This document shows positions 18,431 through 27,500 of a stretch of DNA of 64,000 nt, one piece after another. Numbering within the stretch: the stretch's first letter is position 1; each line of letters opens with the position of its first letter. A program made the position numbers and the translations under genes. The notes below the pieces were generated by a model. It was not told the DNA's origin and did not search any database. It saw nothing but the letters and a program-made list of their open reading frames with translations. The DNA is from Streptomyces olivaceoviridis (GTDB lineage Bacteria; Actinomycetota; Actinomycetes; Streptomycetales; Streptomycetaceae). Location: the NCBI RefSeq assembly GCF_014650115.1, contig NZ_BMUI01000004.1, positions 248,001-312,000 of the forward strand, read 5' to 3'.

Positions 18431-18448
18431 CTCGCGCCCCGAAGCGAG
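18431..18448 (+). promoter_or_regulatory. Hairpin between leader peptide and metN
   Basis: CTCGC (18431-18435) pairs with GCGAG (18444-18448), starting 22 bases after the leader stop. GTGCCCGGGCAC at 18522-18533 is a further palindrome nearer metN. They could be alternative structures of an attenuator or a start-site sequestering element. Confidence 0.4.
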
Positions 18449-18570
18449 ACCCGTGGCATGTCCGTGCGCCGTAGGCCGTACGAGACGCACATCCCTTCCT
18501 CCATGCCGACCGCATGCACCCGTGCCCGGGCACACCCACGCCCGCGCACTCGACAGTGACGGAAACCCAC

Positions 18571-19605
18571 GTGATCACCACCTCGGGCCTGACCAAGGTC
18601 TACCGCTCCCGCGGCCGCGAGGTCACCGCCCTCGACGGCGTCGATCTCCACGTCCGCGAAGGCGAGGTCTACGGCGTCATCGGCCAGTCCGGCGCCGGCA
18701 AGTCCTCGCTCATCCGCTGCGTCAACCTGCTGGAGCGCCCCACCTCCGGCACCGTGACCGTCGACGGGCAGGACCTCACCGCACTGGCCGGGCGCGGCCC
18801 GCGCGCCGGCCGGGAGCTGCGCCGGGCCCGCACCCGGATCGGCATGGTCTTCCAGCACTTCAACCTGCTGGCCTCGCGGACCGTGCAGGACAACGTCGAA
18901 CTGCCGCTGGAGATCCTCGGCCAGTCCGGCCGGGCCCGCTCCCGCAAGGCGCTGGAGCTGCTCGACCTGGTCGGCCTCGCCGACAAGGCCAAGGCCTACC
19001 CCGCCCAGCTCTCCGGCGGCCAGAAGCAGCGCGTCGGCATCGCCCGCGCCCTGGCCGGCGACCCCAAGGTGCTGCTCTCCGACGAGGCCACCAGCGCCCT
19101 CGACCCGGAGACCACCCGCTCCATCCTCCAGCTGCTGCGCGACCTGAACCAGCAGCTGGGCCTGACCGTCCTGCTCATCACCCACGAGATGGACGTCGTG
19201 AAGTCGGTCTGCGACTCCGCCGCCCTGATGGAGAAGGGCCGGATCGTGGAGTCCGGCACGGTCAGCGAGCTGCTGGCCACCCCGGGCTCGGAGCTGGCCG
19301 CCGCGCTGTTCCCCGTCGGAGGCGAGGCCACGGGCACCGACCGGACCGTCCTCGACATCACCTTCCACGGCGAGACCGCCACCCAGCCCGTCATCTCCCA
19401 GCTCTCGCGCACCTACAACATCGACATATCGATCCTCGGCGCCGCCATCGACACCGTCGGCGGCCTCCAGATCGGCCGCATGCGCATCGAACTGCCCGGC
19501 CGCTACGAGGACAACGTGGTGCCGGTCGGCTTCCTGCGCGAACAGGGCCTGCAGATCGACGTGGTGGGCCAGGAGGCCCTGCTGGTGAAGGAAGGTGCCA
19601 AGTGA
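18571..19605 (+). CDS. metN: Methionine ABC transporter ATP-binding protein
   Basis: The 344-residue ABC ATPase has Walker A GQSGAGKSSL, Q-loop VFQHFNLL, signature LSGGQKQR, Walker B VLLSDEATSALD and H-loop LLITHEMD. The C-terminal part (about 265-344; PVISQLSRTYNIDISILGA) is the NIL/ACT-like domain that lets methionine inhibit MetN transporters from the inside. The GTG at 18571 has GGA 7 bases upstream. In-frame ATG 18514 and GTG 18556 would add residues not found in the family. It is the first gene of metN-metI-metQ1-metQ2. Confidence 0.93.
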   Translation: MITTSGLTKVYRSRGREVTALDGVDLHVREGEVYGVIGQSGAGKSSLIRCVNLLERPTSGTVTVDGQDLTALAGRGPRAGRELRRARTRIGMVFQHFNLLASRTVQDNVELPLEILGQSGRARSRKALELLDLVGLADKAKAYPAQLSGGQKQRVGIARALAGDPKVLLSDEATSALDPETTRSILQLLRDLNQQLGLTVLLITHEMDVVKSVCDSAALMEKGRIVESGTVSELLATPGSELAAALFPVGGEATGTDRTVLDITFHGETATQPVISQLSRTYNIDISILGAAIDTVGGLQIGRMRIELPGRYEDNVVPVGFLREQGLQIDVVGQEALLVKEGAK

Positions 19606-20339
19606 CCTGGTCCGAGATGCAGCCGCTGCTGTCCCAGGCGTGTTCCGAGACGCTGACGATGGTGCTCTGGTCCACCCTGATCGCCGTCGCGGCCGGCCTC
19701 CCGCTCGGCCTCCTCCTCGTCGTCACCGACCGGGGCGGCCTGGTCCAGAACGTCGTCGCCAACAAGGTGGTCGGCCAGGTCGTGAACATCGGCCGGTCCA
19801 TGCCGTTCATCATCCTGATGGTCGCGCTGATGAGCTTCACCCGCTGGGTCACCGGCACGACCATCGGCACGACCGCCGCGATCGTGCCGCTCGCCATCGG
19901 CGGCATCCCGTTCTTCGCCCGCCTGGTCGAGACGGCCGTCCGCGAAGTGGACCACGGCCTGGTCGAGGCCGTGCAGTCCATGGGCGGCAACACCTGGACG
20001 ATCGTCCGCAAGGTCCTGATCCCCGAGGCCCTGCCCTCGCTGATCGCCTCCACCACGACCACGCTCATCGCCCTCATCGGCTACTCCGCCATGGCCGGCA
20101 CCGTCGGCGGCGGCGGCCTCGGCGACCTCGCCGTCCGCTACGGCTACCAGCGCTTCGAGACCGAGCTCATGTGGATCACCGTCGCGATCCTCGCCGTCGT
20201 CATCTCCCTCATCCAGTTCGCCGGCGACTTCGCGGCCCGCTCCCTGCACAGCCGGGGCGGCCGGTCGGGCCCGGCGCCCAAGCTCCGCCTGCTGAAGGCC
20301 AAGGAGCCGGCGGCGGCCGACGTCAGCAAGGTCGCCTGA
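19602..20339 (+). CDS. metI: Methionine ABC transporter permease
   Basis: The 245-residue permease has five or six membrane helices. The coupling-helix (EAA) region GLVEAVQSMGGNTWTIVRKV contacts MetN. The N-terminal LSQACSETLTMVLWSTLIA resembles other MetI proteins. A charged, Lys-rich tail (about 220-245) is typical of actinobacterial members. The GTG overlaps the metN stop by 4 bases. Confidence 0.93.
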   Translation: MTWSEMQPLLSQACSETLTMVLWSTLIAVAAGLPLGLLLVVTDRGGLVQNVVANKVVGQVVNIGRSMPFIILMVALMSFTRWVTGTTIGTTAAIVPLAIGGIPFFARLVETAVREVDHGLVEAVQSMGGNTWTIVRKVLIPEALPSLIASTTTTLIALIGYSAMAGTVGGGGLGDLAVRYGYQRFETELMWITVAILAVVISLIQFAGDFAARSLHSRGGRSGPAPKLRLLKAKEPAAADVSKVA

Positions 20340-20395
20340 GCTTCCGCAGAGTTCCCCGTCCGCCCACCCGTCACCCGACCACCACCCCTCAACGA

Positions 20396-20429
20396 CGGCG
20401 CTTCGCGCCGACAGCCCCTGATCCGGGGT
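20396..20429 (+). repeat. Two small hairpins between metI and metQ1
   Basis: CGGCGC-TTC-GCGCCG (20396-20410) is followed by CCCC-TGATCC-GGGG (20416-20429). They probably stabilise or partly terminate the transcript, which lets binding-protein mRNA accumulate differently from the membrane components. Confidence 0.45.
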
Positions 20430-20458
20430 CGCACCACCCTTAAGGAAAGGCACTTTTC

Positions 20459-21289
20459 GTGCGTAACACCGCCAAGTTCACCACCGCCGTCCTCGCCGCC
20501 GGAGCCGTCACCTTCGGGCTCACCGCCTGCGGCTCGGACAAGGACTCCGCCTCCTCCGACTACAGCGGTCCGCTGGTCGTCGCCGCGAGCCCGACCCCGC
20601 ACGCCGAGATCCTGAACTTCGTCAAGGACAAGCTGGCGAAGAAGGCGGGCCTCGACCTGGAGGTCAAGGAGTTCACCGACTACATCACGCCGAACACGGC
20701 GACCGAGGACGGTTCGGTGGACGCCAACTACTTCCAGAACCAGCCGTACCTGGACGACTTCAACAAGAAGCGCGGCACCCACATCGCGCCCGTCGTCACG
20801 GTGCACCTGGAGCCGCTCGGCCTGTACTCCCACAAGGTCAAGAAGGCCGACGCCCTCAAGAGCGGTGCGACCATCGCCGTCCCGAACGACGCCGTCAACG
20901 AGGCGCGCGCCCTGAAGCTGCTCGCCGCCAACGGGCTCATCACCCTCAAGGACGGCGTCGGCACCGAGGCGACCCCGCAGGACATCACCAAGAACCCCAA
21001 GGACCTCAAGTTCAAGGAGGTCGAGGCGGCCCAGACCGCGCGCTCCCTGGACGACGTGGACGCGGCCGTGATCAACGGCAACTACGCCATCTCCGCCGGC
21101 ATCAAGCCCGCCAAGGACGCCCTGGTCCTGGAGTCCGCGAAGAACAGCCCGTACGGCAACTTCCTCGCGGTCAAGGAGGGCAACCAGAAGGACCCGCGCG
21201 TGAAGAAGCTCGCCAAGCTCCTCACCTCGCCCGAGGTCAAGAAGTTCATCGAGGACAAGTACCAGGGCTCGGTCATCCCGTCCTTCTGA
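20459..21289 (+). CDS. metQ: Methionine-binding lipoprotein 1
   Basis: This 276-residue NlpA/MetQ-family substrate-binding protein has a lipoprotein signal ending in the lipobox LTAC (Cys about residue 23). Family blocks are EVKEFTDYITPNT, NYFQNQPYLDDFN, the GLYSHKVKK hinge region and VAVPND-like IAVPNDAVNEARALKLL. It captures methionine outside the cell for MetNI. The GTG at 20459 follows GGAAAGG. A paralogue lies directly downstream. Confidence 0.93.
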   Translation: MRNTAKFTTAVLAAGAVTFGLTACGSDKDSASSDYSGPLVVAASPTPHAEILNFVKDKLAKKAGLDLEVKEFTDYITPNTATEDGSVDANYFQNQPYLDDFNKKRGTHIAPVVTVHLEPLGLYSHKVKKADALKSGATIAVPNDAVNEARALKLLAANGLITLKDGVGTEATPQDITKNPKDLKFKEVEAAQTARSLDDVDAAVINGNYAISAGIKPAKDALVLESAKNSPYGNFLAVKEGNQKDPRVKKLAKLLTSPEVKKFIEDKYQGSVIPSF

Positions 21290-21310
21290 GCCGTGAGGGG
21301 AACCGAACCG

Positions 21311-22132
21311 ATGCGCGTGTCCGTCATCGCCGTGGCGGCCCTGGCCCTCGGCCTGACCGCCTGCGGCTCCGGCACGGACTCCGGCAAGGGCGGTGGCACG
21401 GACGACACCCTCGTCGTCGGCGCCACCGCCGTCCCGGCCGGCGAGGTGCTCACCTACGTCAGGGACCACCTCGCCGCCAAGGCCGGCCTGAAGCTGGAGA
21501 TCAAGGAGTTCACGGACTACGTCCTGCCGAACACCGCCCTCCAGGAGGGCGAGCTGGACGCGAACCTCTACCAGAACCAGCCCTACCTGGACGACTTCAA
21601 CACGTCCAAGGGCACCGACCTCGTCTCCGTGGTCAAGCCCTACCTGCCGCCCATGGGCGTCTACTCCCACAAGGTGAAGAAGGTCACCGAGCTCGCCGAC
21701 GGAGCCACCGTCGCCGTGCCGAACGACATCACCAACGAGGGCCGCGCCCTGAAGCTGCTGGCCGCGGGCGGCGTCATCGGGCTGAAGGCCGGCGCCGGCA
21801 CCGACGCGTCCCCCGCGGACGTCACGTCCAACCCCCGGCACCTGAAGTTCCGGGAGCTGGAAGCCGCCCAGCTGCCCCGCTCGCTCGACGACGTGGACGC
21901 CGCGGTCATCAACAACAACTACGCCCAGGACGCGGGCCTCAGCCCCACCGGGGACGCGATCCTCCTGGAGTCGGCGAAGGACAACCCCTACGCCAACCTC
22001 CTCGCCGTCAAGCGCGGCCACGAGGACGACCCACGGGTGAAGAAGCTCGCGAAGCTGCTCGTCTCGCCCGAGGTGCGGACGTTCATCCAGGACAAGTACC
22101 ACGGGTCCGTCCTGCCGGCGACCGGCCGCTGA
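21311..22132 (+). CDS. metQ: Methionine-binding lipoprotein 2 (tandem paralogue)
   Basis: The 273-residue protein has a shorter signal and lipobox LTAC. It shares the same core blocks as metQ1 (EIKEFTDYVLPNT, NLYQNQPYLDDFN, GVYSHKVKK, VAVPNDITNEGRALKLL). The proteins clearly arose by tandem duplication. Binding-region differences, such as LPPMGVYSH against LEPLGLYSH, suggest a different ligand preference, for example a methionine derivative or the D-isomer. The ATG at 21311 is preferred over GTG 21293, because AGGGG lies between them. Confidence 0.9.
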   Translation: MRVSVIAVAALALGLTACGSGTDSGKGGGTDDTLVVGATAVPAGEVLTYVRDHLAAKAGLKLEIKEFTDYVLPNTALQEGELDANLYQNQPYLDDFNTSKGTDLVSVVKPYLPPMGVYSHKVKKVTELADGATVAVPNDITNEGRALKLLAAGGVIGLKAGAGTDASPADVTSNPRHLKFRELEAAQLPRSLDDVDAAVINNNYAQDAGLSPTGDAILLESAKDNPYANLLAVKRGHEDDPRVKKLAKLLVSPEVRTFIQDKYHGSVLPATGR

Positions 22133-22159
22133 CGGCACGTACACGGCGTTTCGCGACGC

Positions 22160-22194
22160 ACGGGGTCCACTCCCTCACCGGGTGTGGACCCCGT
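22160..22194 (+). terminator. Terminator of the met operon
   Basis: ACGGGGTCCAC (22160-22170) pairs perfectly with GTGGACCCCGT (22184-22194), shortly after the metQ2 stop. Confidence 0.75.
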
Positions 22195-22293
22195 CGTGCG
22201 GTTCAGTGGTTCCATGCTGCATGCTGGGCAGTTCAGCAGACCTGACGGTCCTGACGGTCTTTCGAGGAATTTCCGAAGGTTACGGAGCGGCGC

Positions 22294-22932
22294 ATGACGA
22301 GCACCTTCCCCAACATCTCCATCAGCACGGAGCGGTTGGTGCTGCGTCCCCTCGACGAGGACGACGTGCCCGCCCTGGCCGACATGATGAACGACGAACA
22401 GGTCGTCGCCTGGACCACCGCCCCCCACCCCTACACCGAGGCCGACGCCCATCGGTGGATCACCCGCCTCGCCCCGGACGAACGCACCGAAGGACGCGGC
22501 ATAGTCCTCGCCGTCACCGAATTCCTCACCCAGCGGCTCGTCGGCGTCGTGCACCTGAGGAACACGGACTGGCGCGTCCGCTCCAGCCAGATCGCCTACG
22601 TCATCGCGCCCTGGGCCCGCGGCGAGGGCTACGCCTCCGAAGCCGTCCTCGCCACCGCGCAGTGGCTCTTCCACGACCAGAAGTTCGAACGGCTCGAACT
22701 GCGCACCGCCGCCGACAACACCGCCTCCCAGCAGGTGGCCCAGAAGATCGGCTGCATCAGCGAGGGCGTCCTGCGCAACGCCTGGATAGCCCGCGCCAGG
22801 ACCGACGTCGGCGCCTGGACCGAGGTGCGCACGGACGTCATCGTCTGGAGCCTGCTCCCGGAGGACCTCGCCGGGGTCACCGAGCAGCCGGCCGACACCG
22901 CGGGTTTCACGTCGTACTCGGACTGGAACTGA
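22294..22932 (+). CDS. RimJ/RimL-type GNAT acetyltransferase
   Basis: The 212-residue product resembles ribosomal-protein alanine acetyltransferases. It has the N-terminal ISTERLVLRPLDEDDV, acetyl-CoA loop APWARGEGYASEAV and the late NTASQQVAQKIGCISEGVL. Members acetylate protein N termini or small amines. It lies alone between the met operon and cobL. Confidence 0.85.
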   Translation: MTSTFPNISISTERLVLRPLDEDDVPALADMMNDEQVVAWTTAPHPYTEADAHRWITRLAPDERTEGRGIVLAVTEFLTQRLVGVVHLRNTDWRVRSSQIAYVIAPWARGEGYASEAVLATAQWLFHDQKFERLELRTAADNTASQQVAQKIGCISEGVLRNAWIARARTDVGAWTEVRTDVIVWSLLPEDLAGVTEQPADTAGFTSYSDWN

Positions 22933-23022
22933 GCCCCCCGGCTTCACCAGGTACTCTCACGGAGCCCGCCCCGGGCTCTCTCCCCCCGAAGACCCGCGCA
23001 GAACCACTGGAGACTGACGACG

Positions 23023-24246
23023 ATGGCCGACCGGGTCACGGTGATCGGCTGGGACGGCTCGCCACCGACCGACGCGGCACGGGCCGCCCTCGGCGCCGCC
23101 ACCCTCGTGGCCGGTGCCGCCCACCACCTGGCGCTGCGAGAGGTCCCGCCCACCGCCGAACGCGTCCGCCTCGGCAGCCTCGCCCTGGCCGCCCGCCGCA
23201 TCGCCGCCCACCGCGGCACCGCGGTCGTACTCGCCGACGGCGACCCCGGCTTCTTCGGTGTCGTCCGCACCCTGCGCGCCCCGGAGTTCGGCCTGGAGGT
23301 CGAGGTCGTCCCGGCCGTCTCCTCCGTCGCCGCCGCCTTCGCCCGCGCCGGCATGCCCTGGGACGACGCCCAGGTCGTCGTCGCCCACCCGCGCACCCTG
23401 CGCCGGGCCGTGAACGTCTGCCGCGCCCACACCAAGGTCGCCGTCCTCACCTCGCCGGGCGCCGGCCCCGCCGAACTCGGCCTCCTCCTGGAGGGCGTGC
23501 ACCGCACCTTCGTCATCTGCGAGGAACTGGGCACCGAACGCGAACAGGTCAGCGTCGTCACCTCCGACAAGGCCGCCGACCACACCTGGCGCGACCCCAA
23601 CGTCGTCATCGTCATCGGCGGACCGGCCGCCGCGCAGGAGGGCGGCGGCTGGATCGCCGGACGCGACCCGGGCACCGGCCCGCGCGGCTGGGTGCAGCCC
23701 GACGAGAGCTACGGCGCCGGCCCGGCCGGCGGTCTCGGCGAGGGCGAGACCCAGCTGCTGCGCGCCGCGCAACTCGCCCGCCTCGGGCCCCGCGTCGGCG
23801 ACCTCGTCTGGGACATCGGCTGTGGCAGCGGCGCGTTCGCCACCGAGGCCGCGCGCGCCGGCGCGGCCGTCATCGCCGTCGACCACGACCCGGCCGCCTG
23901 CGCCCGCACCGAGAGCGCCGCGCGCCGCTTCGCCGTCCAGCTCCAGATCGTGCACGGCAGCGCCCCGCACGTCCTCGAAAACCTGCACGAACCGGACGTC
24001 GTACGGGTCGGCGGCGGGGGACCGGCCGTCGTCTCCGCGGTCGCCGACCGGCGCCCGCAGCGCATCGTCACGCACGCCGCCACCCGGGACGCCGCCGAAC
24101 GCGTCGGCCGCGACCTGGCCGAGCACGGATACCGCGTCGAGTGCGCCCTGCTCCAGTCCGTCGAACTCGACACCCGGGCCTGGACCGAGACCGAGCGGAA
24201 CGTAGCGTTCCTGCTCAGCGGGGTACTACCGGACCGCGCCCCGTGA
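23023..24246 (+). CDS. cobL: Precorrin-6Y C5,15-methyltransferase (decarboxylating), CbiE-CbiT fusion
   Basis: The 407-residue product joins two domains. Residues about 1-205 are a CbiE-type tetrapyrrole methylase (VTVIGWDGSPP, VVLADGDPGFFGV, VVPAVSSVAAAFARAG). Residues about 220-400 are a CbiT-type SAM methyltransferase with DIGCGSGAFATEAA and the GGGGPAVV loop. Together they methylate C5 and C15 and decarboxylate the corrin ring. The other corrin-ring genes are not in this window. CobT and the uroporphyrinogen-III methyltransferase lie just downstream. Confidence 0.9.
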   Translation: MADRVTVIGWDGSPPTDAARAALGAATLVAGAAHHLALREVPPTAERVRLGSLALAARRIAAHRGTAVVLADGDPGFFGVVRTLRAPEFGLEVEVVPAVSSVAAAFARAGMPWDDAQVVVAHPRTLRRAVNVCRAHTKVAVLTSPGAGPAELGLLLEGVHRTFVICEELGTEREQVSVVTSDKAADHTWRDPNVVIVIGGPAAAQEGGGWIAGRDPGTGPRGWVQPDESYGAGPAGGLGEGETQLLRAAQLARLGPRVGDLVWDIGCGSGAFATEAARAGAAVIAVDHDPAACARTESAARRFAVQLQIVHGSAPHVLENLHEPDVVRVGGGGPAVVSAVADRRPQRIVTHAATRDAAERVGRDLAEHGYRVECALLQSVELDTRAWTETERNVAFLLSGVLPDRAP

Positions 24247-24588
24247 TCCTGTTGTCGTACCGCGCGCGGTAGGCTGGCCGATCGTTGTACCGCACCGGTG
24301 GGCCGAACTTCGTTCACCAATGTCCGGAACGCGCGCCCGTTTTGGGGTGGGTGTGGTACGGCGGAACCAGAGGACGCGCAACGTGGCGCAGTCCACAGCG
24401 GGCTGTCGCGGATCTTGCTGTCGCGACGGCACGACGACCGGGACAATGCCACTGAATGGCTTTGTCGCCTTTTCCGGCGGGTCGTTCGTGCCGCTGGGCA
24501 CGGACGCTCGTTCTTCACTGCGGGCGGTCGGTGCGCCGTTCCGGGTGAGCTGGTCGTAGGAGCACTAACCGATGGGCGAGGGGTACGC
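24247..24588 (+). other. 342-bp gap before the BluB-CobT gene
   Basis: It contains the perfect 14-bp palindrome TACCGCGCGCGGTA (24258-24271), a possible operator. It also holds a 79-codon opening (24320-24559) with poor coding character. I see no cobalamin riboswitch: GCCACTG occurs at 24451, but the other conserved riboswitch blocks do not. Confidence 0.4.
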
Positions 24589-27500
24589 ATGACCGACACC
24601 GGCCAGGTCCCGGGCGAGGGGCAGCCGGAGAGCGCAGGCATGGTGGAGCAGCCGGGCGTTCCCGCGCACGGTGCGTACGCCTACCTCTCCGAGGCTCCCG
24701 CCGAGGACGAAGACCTGCTGCTGCCGGGTGCCCAGGGCGCGTGGGGCAACGAGGTGCCGCCACCCGCTCCGGAACCGGTGGTGGAAGCCGTCCACGAGCC
24801 GGGCCCACACGAGACGGCCGGCCGTGACAGCGGCTCGGTCGACCTCAGCGGTGTCCGCCTGCCCAACCCGGGCCCGGCGTCGGTGCCGCCGTCGCCCATC
24901 CTCTCGGCGCCGCACGACCCGGCCACCGCCCCGCAGCCGCCGCGCCGCCCGCTGCACCTCGGCCCGCCGATCCCCGACGCCTCCGCCAGCCCGGTCCGCT
25001 CCCTCGCCGACCGCGGCCCCGCGGGAGCGCCGGTGCGGCAGCCCGGACCGGCGGCGAGCGGCCCCGAATACCTCGACGCCCAGTCGCAGGCGGCTCCGCA
25101 GAGCGCGGCCCCCTGGGGCGCGGCACAGGTCGCCACCCAGACCCCGGCTGCCGAAACGGTTGACCCGTCCGGCGCGGCCCAGGCGGCGGTGGCCCGCCTC
25201 ACCGGCCAGGCGTCGTCCCCGACCGACACCGGCCACGTACAGGTCGTCCACGGCCATGACGGGGTCCAGCCGGTCCACGCGCACGACGGGGTGTACACGG
25301 CACCGGTGACGCCGGGTGCCGGGGCCGACGTGGCCTCCGCAGACGGCGGGACCGTCGCCGACGCGGCGCCCACGGACGTACAGGCCGCTGACGGAGCGCC
25401 AGGGCCGGCGCACGGGCAGGACGGGGCCGACCAGGTGCCTCCGACGCCGGAGGCCTCCGGGACGGACCCGGCGGCCCGGAGCGTTCCGGCCGAGCCGGCG
25501 CCGGCACAGGCCGTACCGACCGGCGCACTGCCTTCGGAGGCCACCGGTGCCGAGGGGGCCGCGGACGCGGGTCCGGCCGCCGGTACGCCGGCCGAGGCGG
25601 CGGCTCAGGCAGTGGCTCAGGCAGCGGCCGGGGAGGTCGCGGCTCAGCCAGCGGCCGGGGATGCGGCTCAGGCAGTGGCTGGCGACGCGGCTCAGGCAGG
25701 GGCCGGGGACGCGGCTCAGCCGACGGCACCGGCGCAGGCGGCCGATGGCGTGCAGCAGGGCGAGACGGCGCAGCCCATCGATGCCGGGCAGGCCACTGAG
25801 ACTGCGCAGGCCGCGGACGCCGAACAGCTCCCCGGCACCGGGGACGTCGCTGCTGCGGACCAGCTCACCGAGCAGTCCGCCGACGTCGCGCACCCCGCCG
25901 ATCCCGCTCAGGCTGTCGTTGCCGGGGATGCGGCTGGCGGGGTGCAGTCCGCTGAGCCTGCGCAGGTTGCTGATGTGGTGCAGGCTGCCGATGGTGCGCC
26001 GATTGCCGAGGTTCCGCAGGCTGTCGTTGCTGAGGATGCGGCTGGCGGGGTGCAGTCCGCTGAGACTGCGCAGGTTATGGACGCGGTGCGGTCCGCCGAC
26101 AGCGCGCCGACTGCCGCGGCTCCTCAGGCTGTCGTTGCCGGGGATGCGGCTGGCGCGGTGCAGCCCACTGGTCCTGCGCAGGTTGCCGATGCGGTGCAGG
26201 CTGCCGATGGTGCGCCGATTGCCGAGGTTCCGCAGGCTGTCGTTGCCGGGGATGCCGCTGGTGCGGCGCAGCCCGCCGCCCCTGCGCAGCCGGCCGGCGC
26301 CGAGCAGGCTGCCGATGAGCCGCAGAGTGCCGAAGCGCAGCAGATTGCCACCGCGGACCCTGCCGACCCCGCACAGCCTCACCTTCCCGCCGACGCCCAC
26401 GCGTCCGCCGAAGCCCAGGCCGCCGTCTCCCCCCAGGGTGCGGTGGAGTCCGCCGAAGAGGTTCCCCCTCATGGCGCGGGCGAAGCCACCGAGGCGATCG
26501 CCGCCCAGAGCGCAGCCCCGGTCCCCGACGCGGCCACCGCCCAGGCAGCGGTCGACGGTGCCGATCCGACACCGGCCCAGGTAGCGGTCGACGGCACCGA
26601 CCCGGCACCCGCCCAGGCCGCGGAACCCACCGTCGCCCCGCACCCCACGGCCGCCCCGGCCGCGCAGCCGACCGCACCCCAGACGCCGCAGCCCGCCGTC
26701 CCGGTCGCGGAGGCACCGCATACCGACGGCGGCCAGGCGCCGGAGCCGGCCGTCCCGGCCGCCGCCGAGGCACCCCGAGCCGAGCCGTCGCAGCCGACCC
26801 CGGCGCAGCCCGCCGTACCCGTAGCCGCCAGGCAGGACGCCGTATCCGCCCCGCCCGCCGGTGATGGCGTCGACGAGGCCGTGGAGGTGACCGAGCCGGT
26901 CGTGCTCCAGGGCCCGCAGCTCGCCGAGAGCGCCCCGCACGCCACCGTCGCCCCGCCCGCGCAGGCCGTCCCGCAGCCGGACGCGGTGTCGGATGCCGCC
27001 GTGCCCGACGTCCCGGCCGCGAAGGCCGTCCCGCAGCCGGACGCGGTGTCGGATGCCGCCGTGCCCGACGTCCCGCCCGCGAAGGCCGTCCCGCAGCCGG
27101 ACGCGGTGTCGGACGCCTCCGTGCCCGACGTCCCGCCCGCGAAGGCCGTCCCGCAGCCGGACGCGGTGTCGGATGCCGCCGTGCCCGACGCCCCGGCCGC
27201 GCAGGCCACCCCGCAGCCGGACGCCGCCGTACCCGACGTCCCGCATCCGCAGGGCCCCGTGCAGAACCCGGACCAGCCCCTGCCCTCCGGGCTCCCCGTG
27301 GGGCCGGACCCGCGCCCGCTCGGGGAGTTCGTGCCGGTGGAGGGCCAGGTGCCCACCGCCCCGCACCTGGCGCCCACCCCGCCGCACCCCCTCGTCGTGC
27401 CCGCTCCCCGCGAGGGCGAGCCGGCCGGGGCCACCGCCCCCGATGTCGTCCAGCACGCGGACGACCTGCGGACCACGGCCGCGGACCAGGAGGAGAGCAC

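Noticed and set aside
24440..24470. Possible cobalamin riboswitch (GCCACTG present)
   Set aside because: The other conserved blocks of the aptamer are missing and no closing stem could be drawn.
24320..24559. 79-codon open frame before the BluB-CobT gene
   Set aside because: No ribosome site and poor codon bias; it probably lies in the leader or promoter region.
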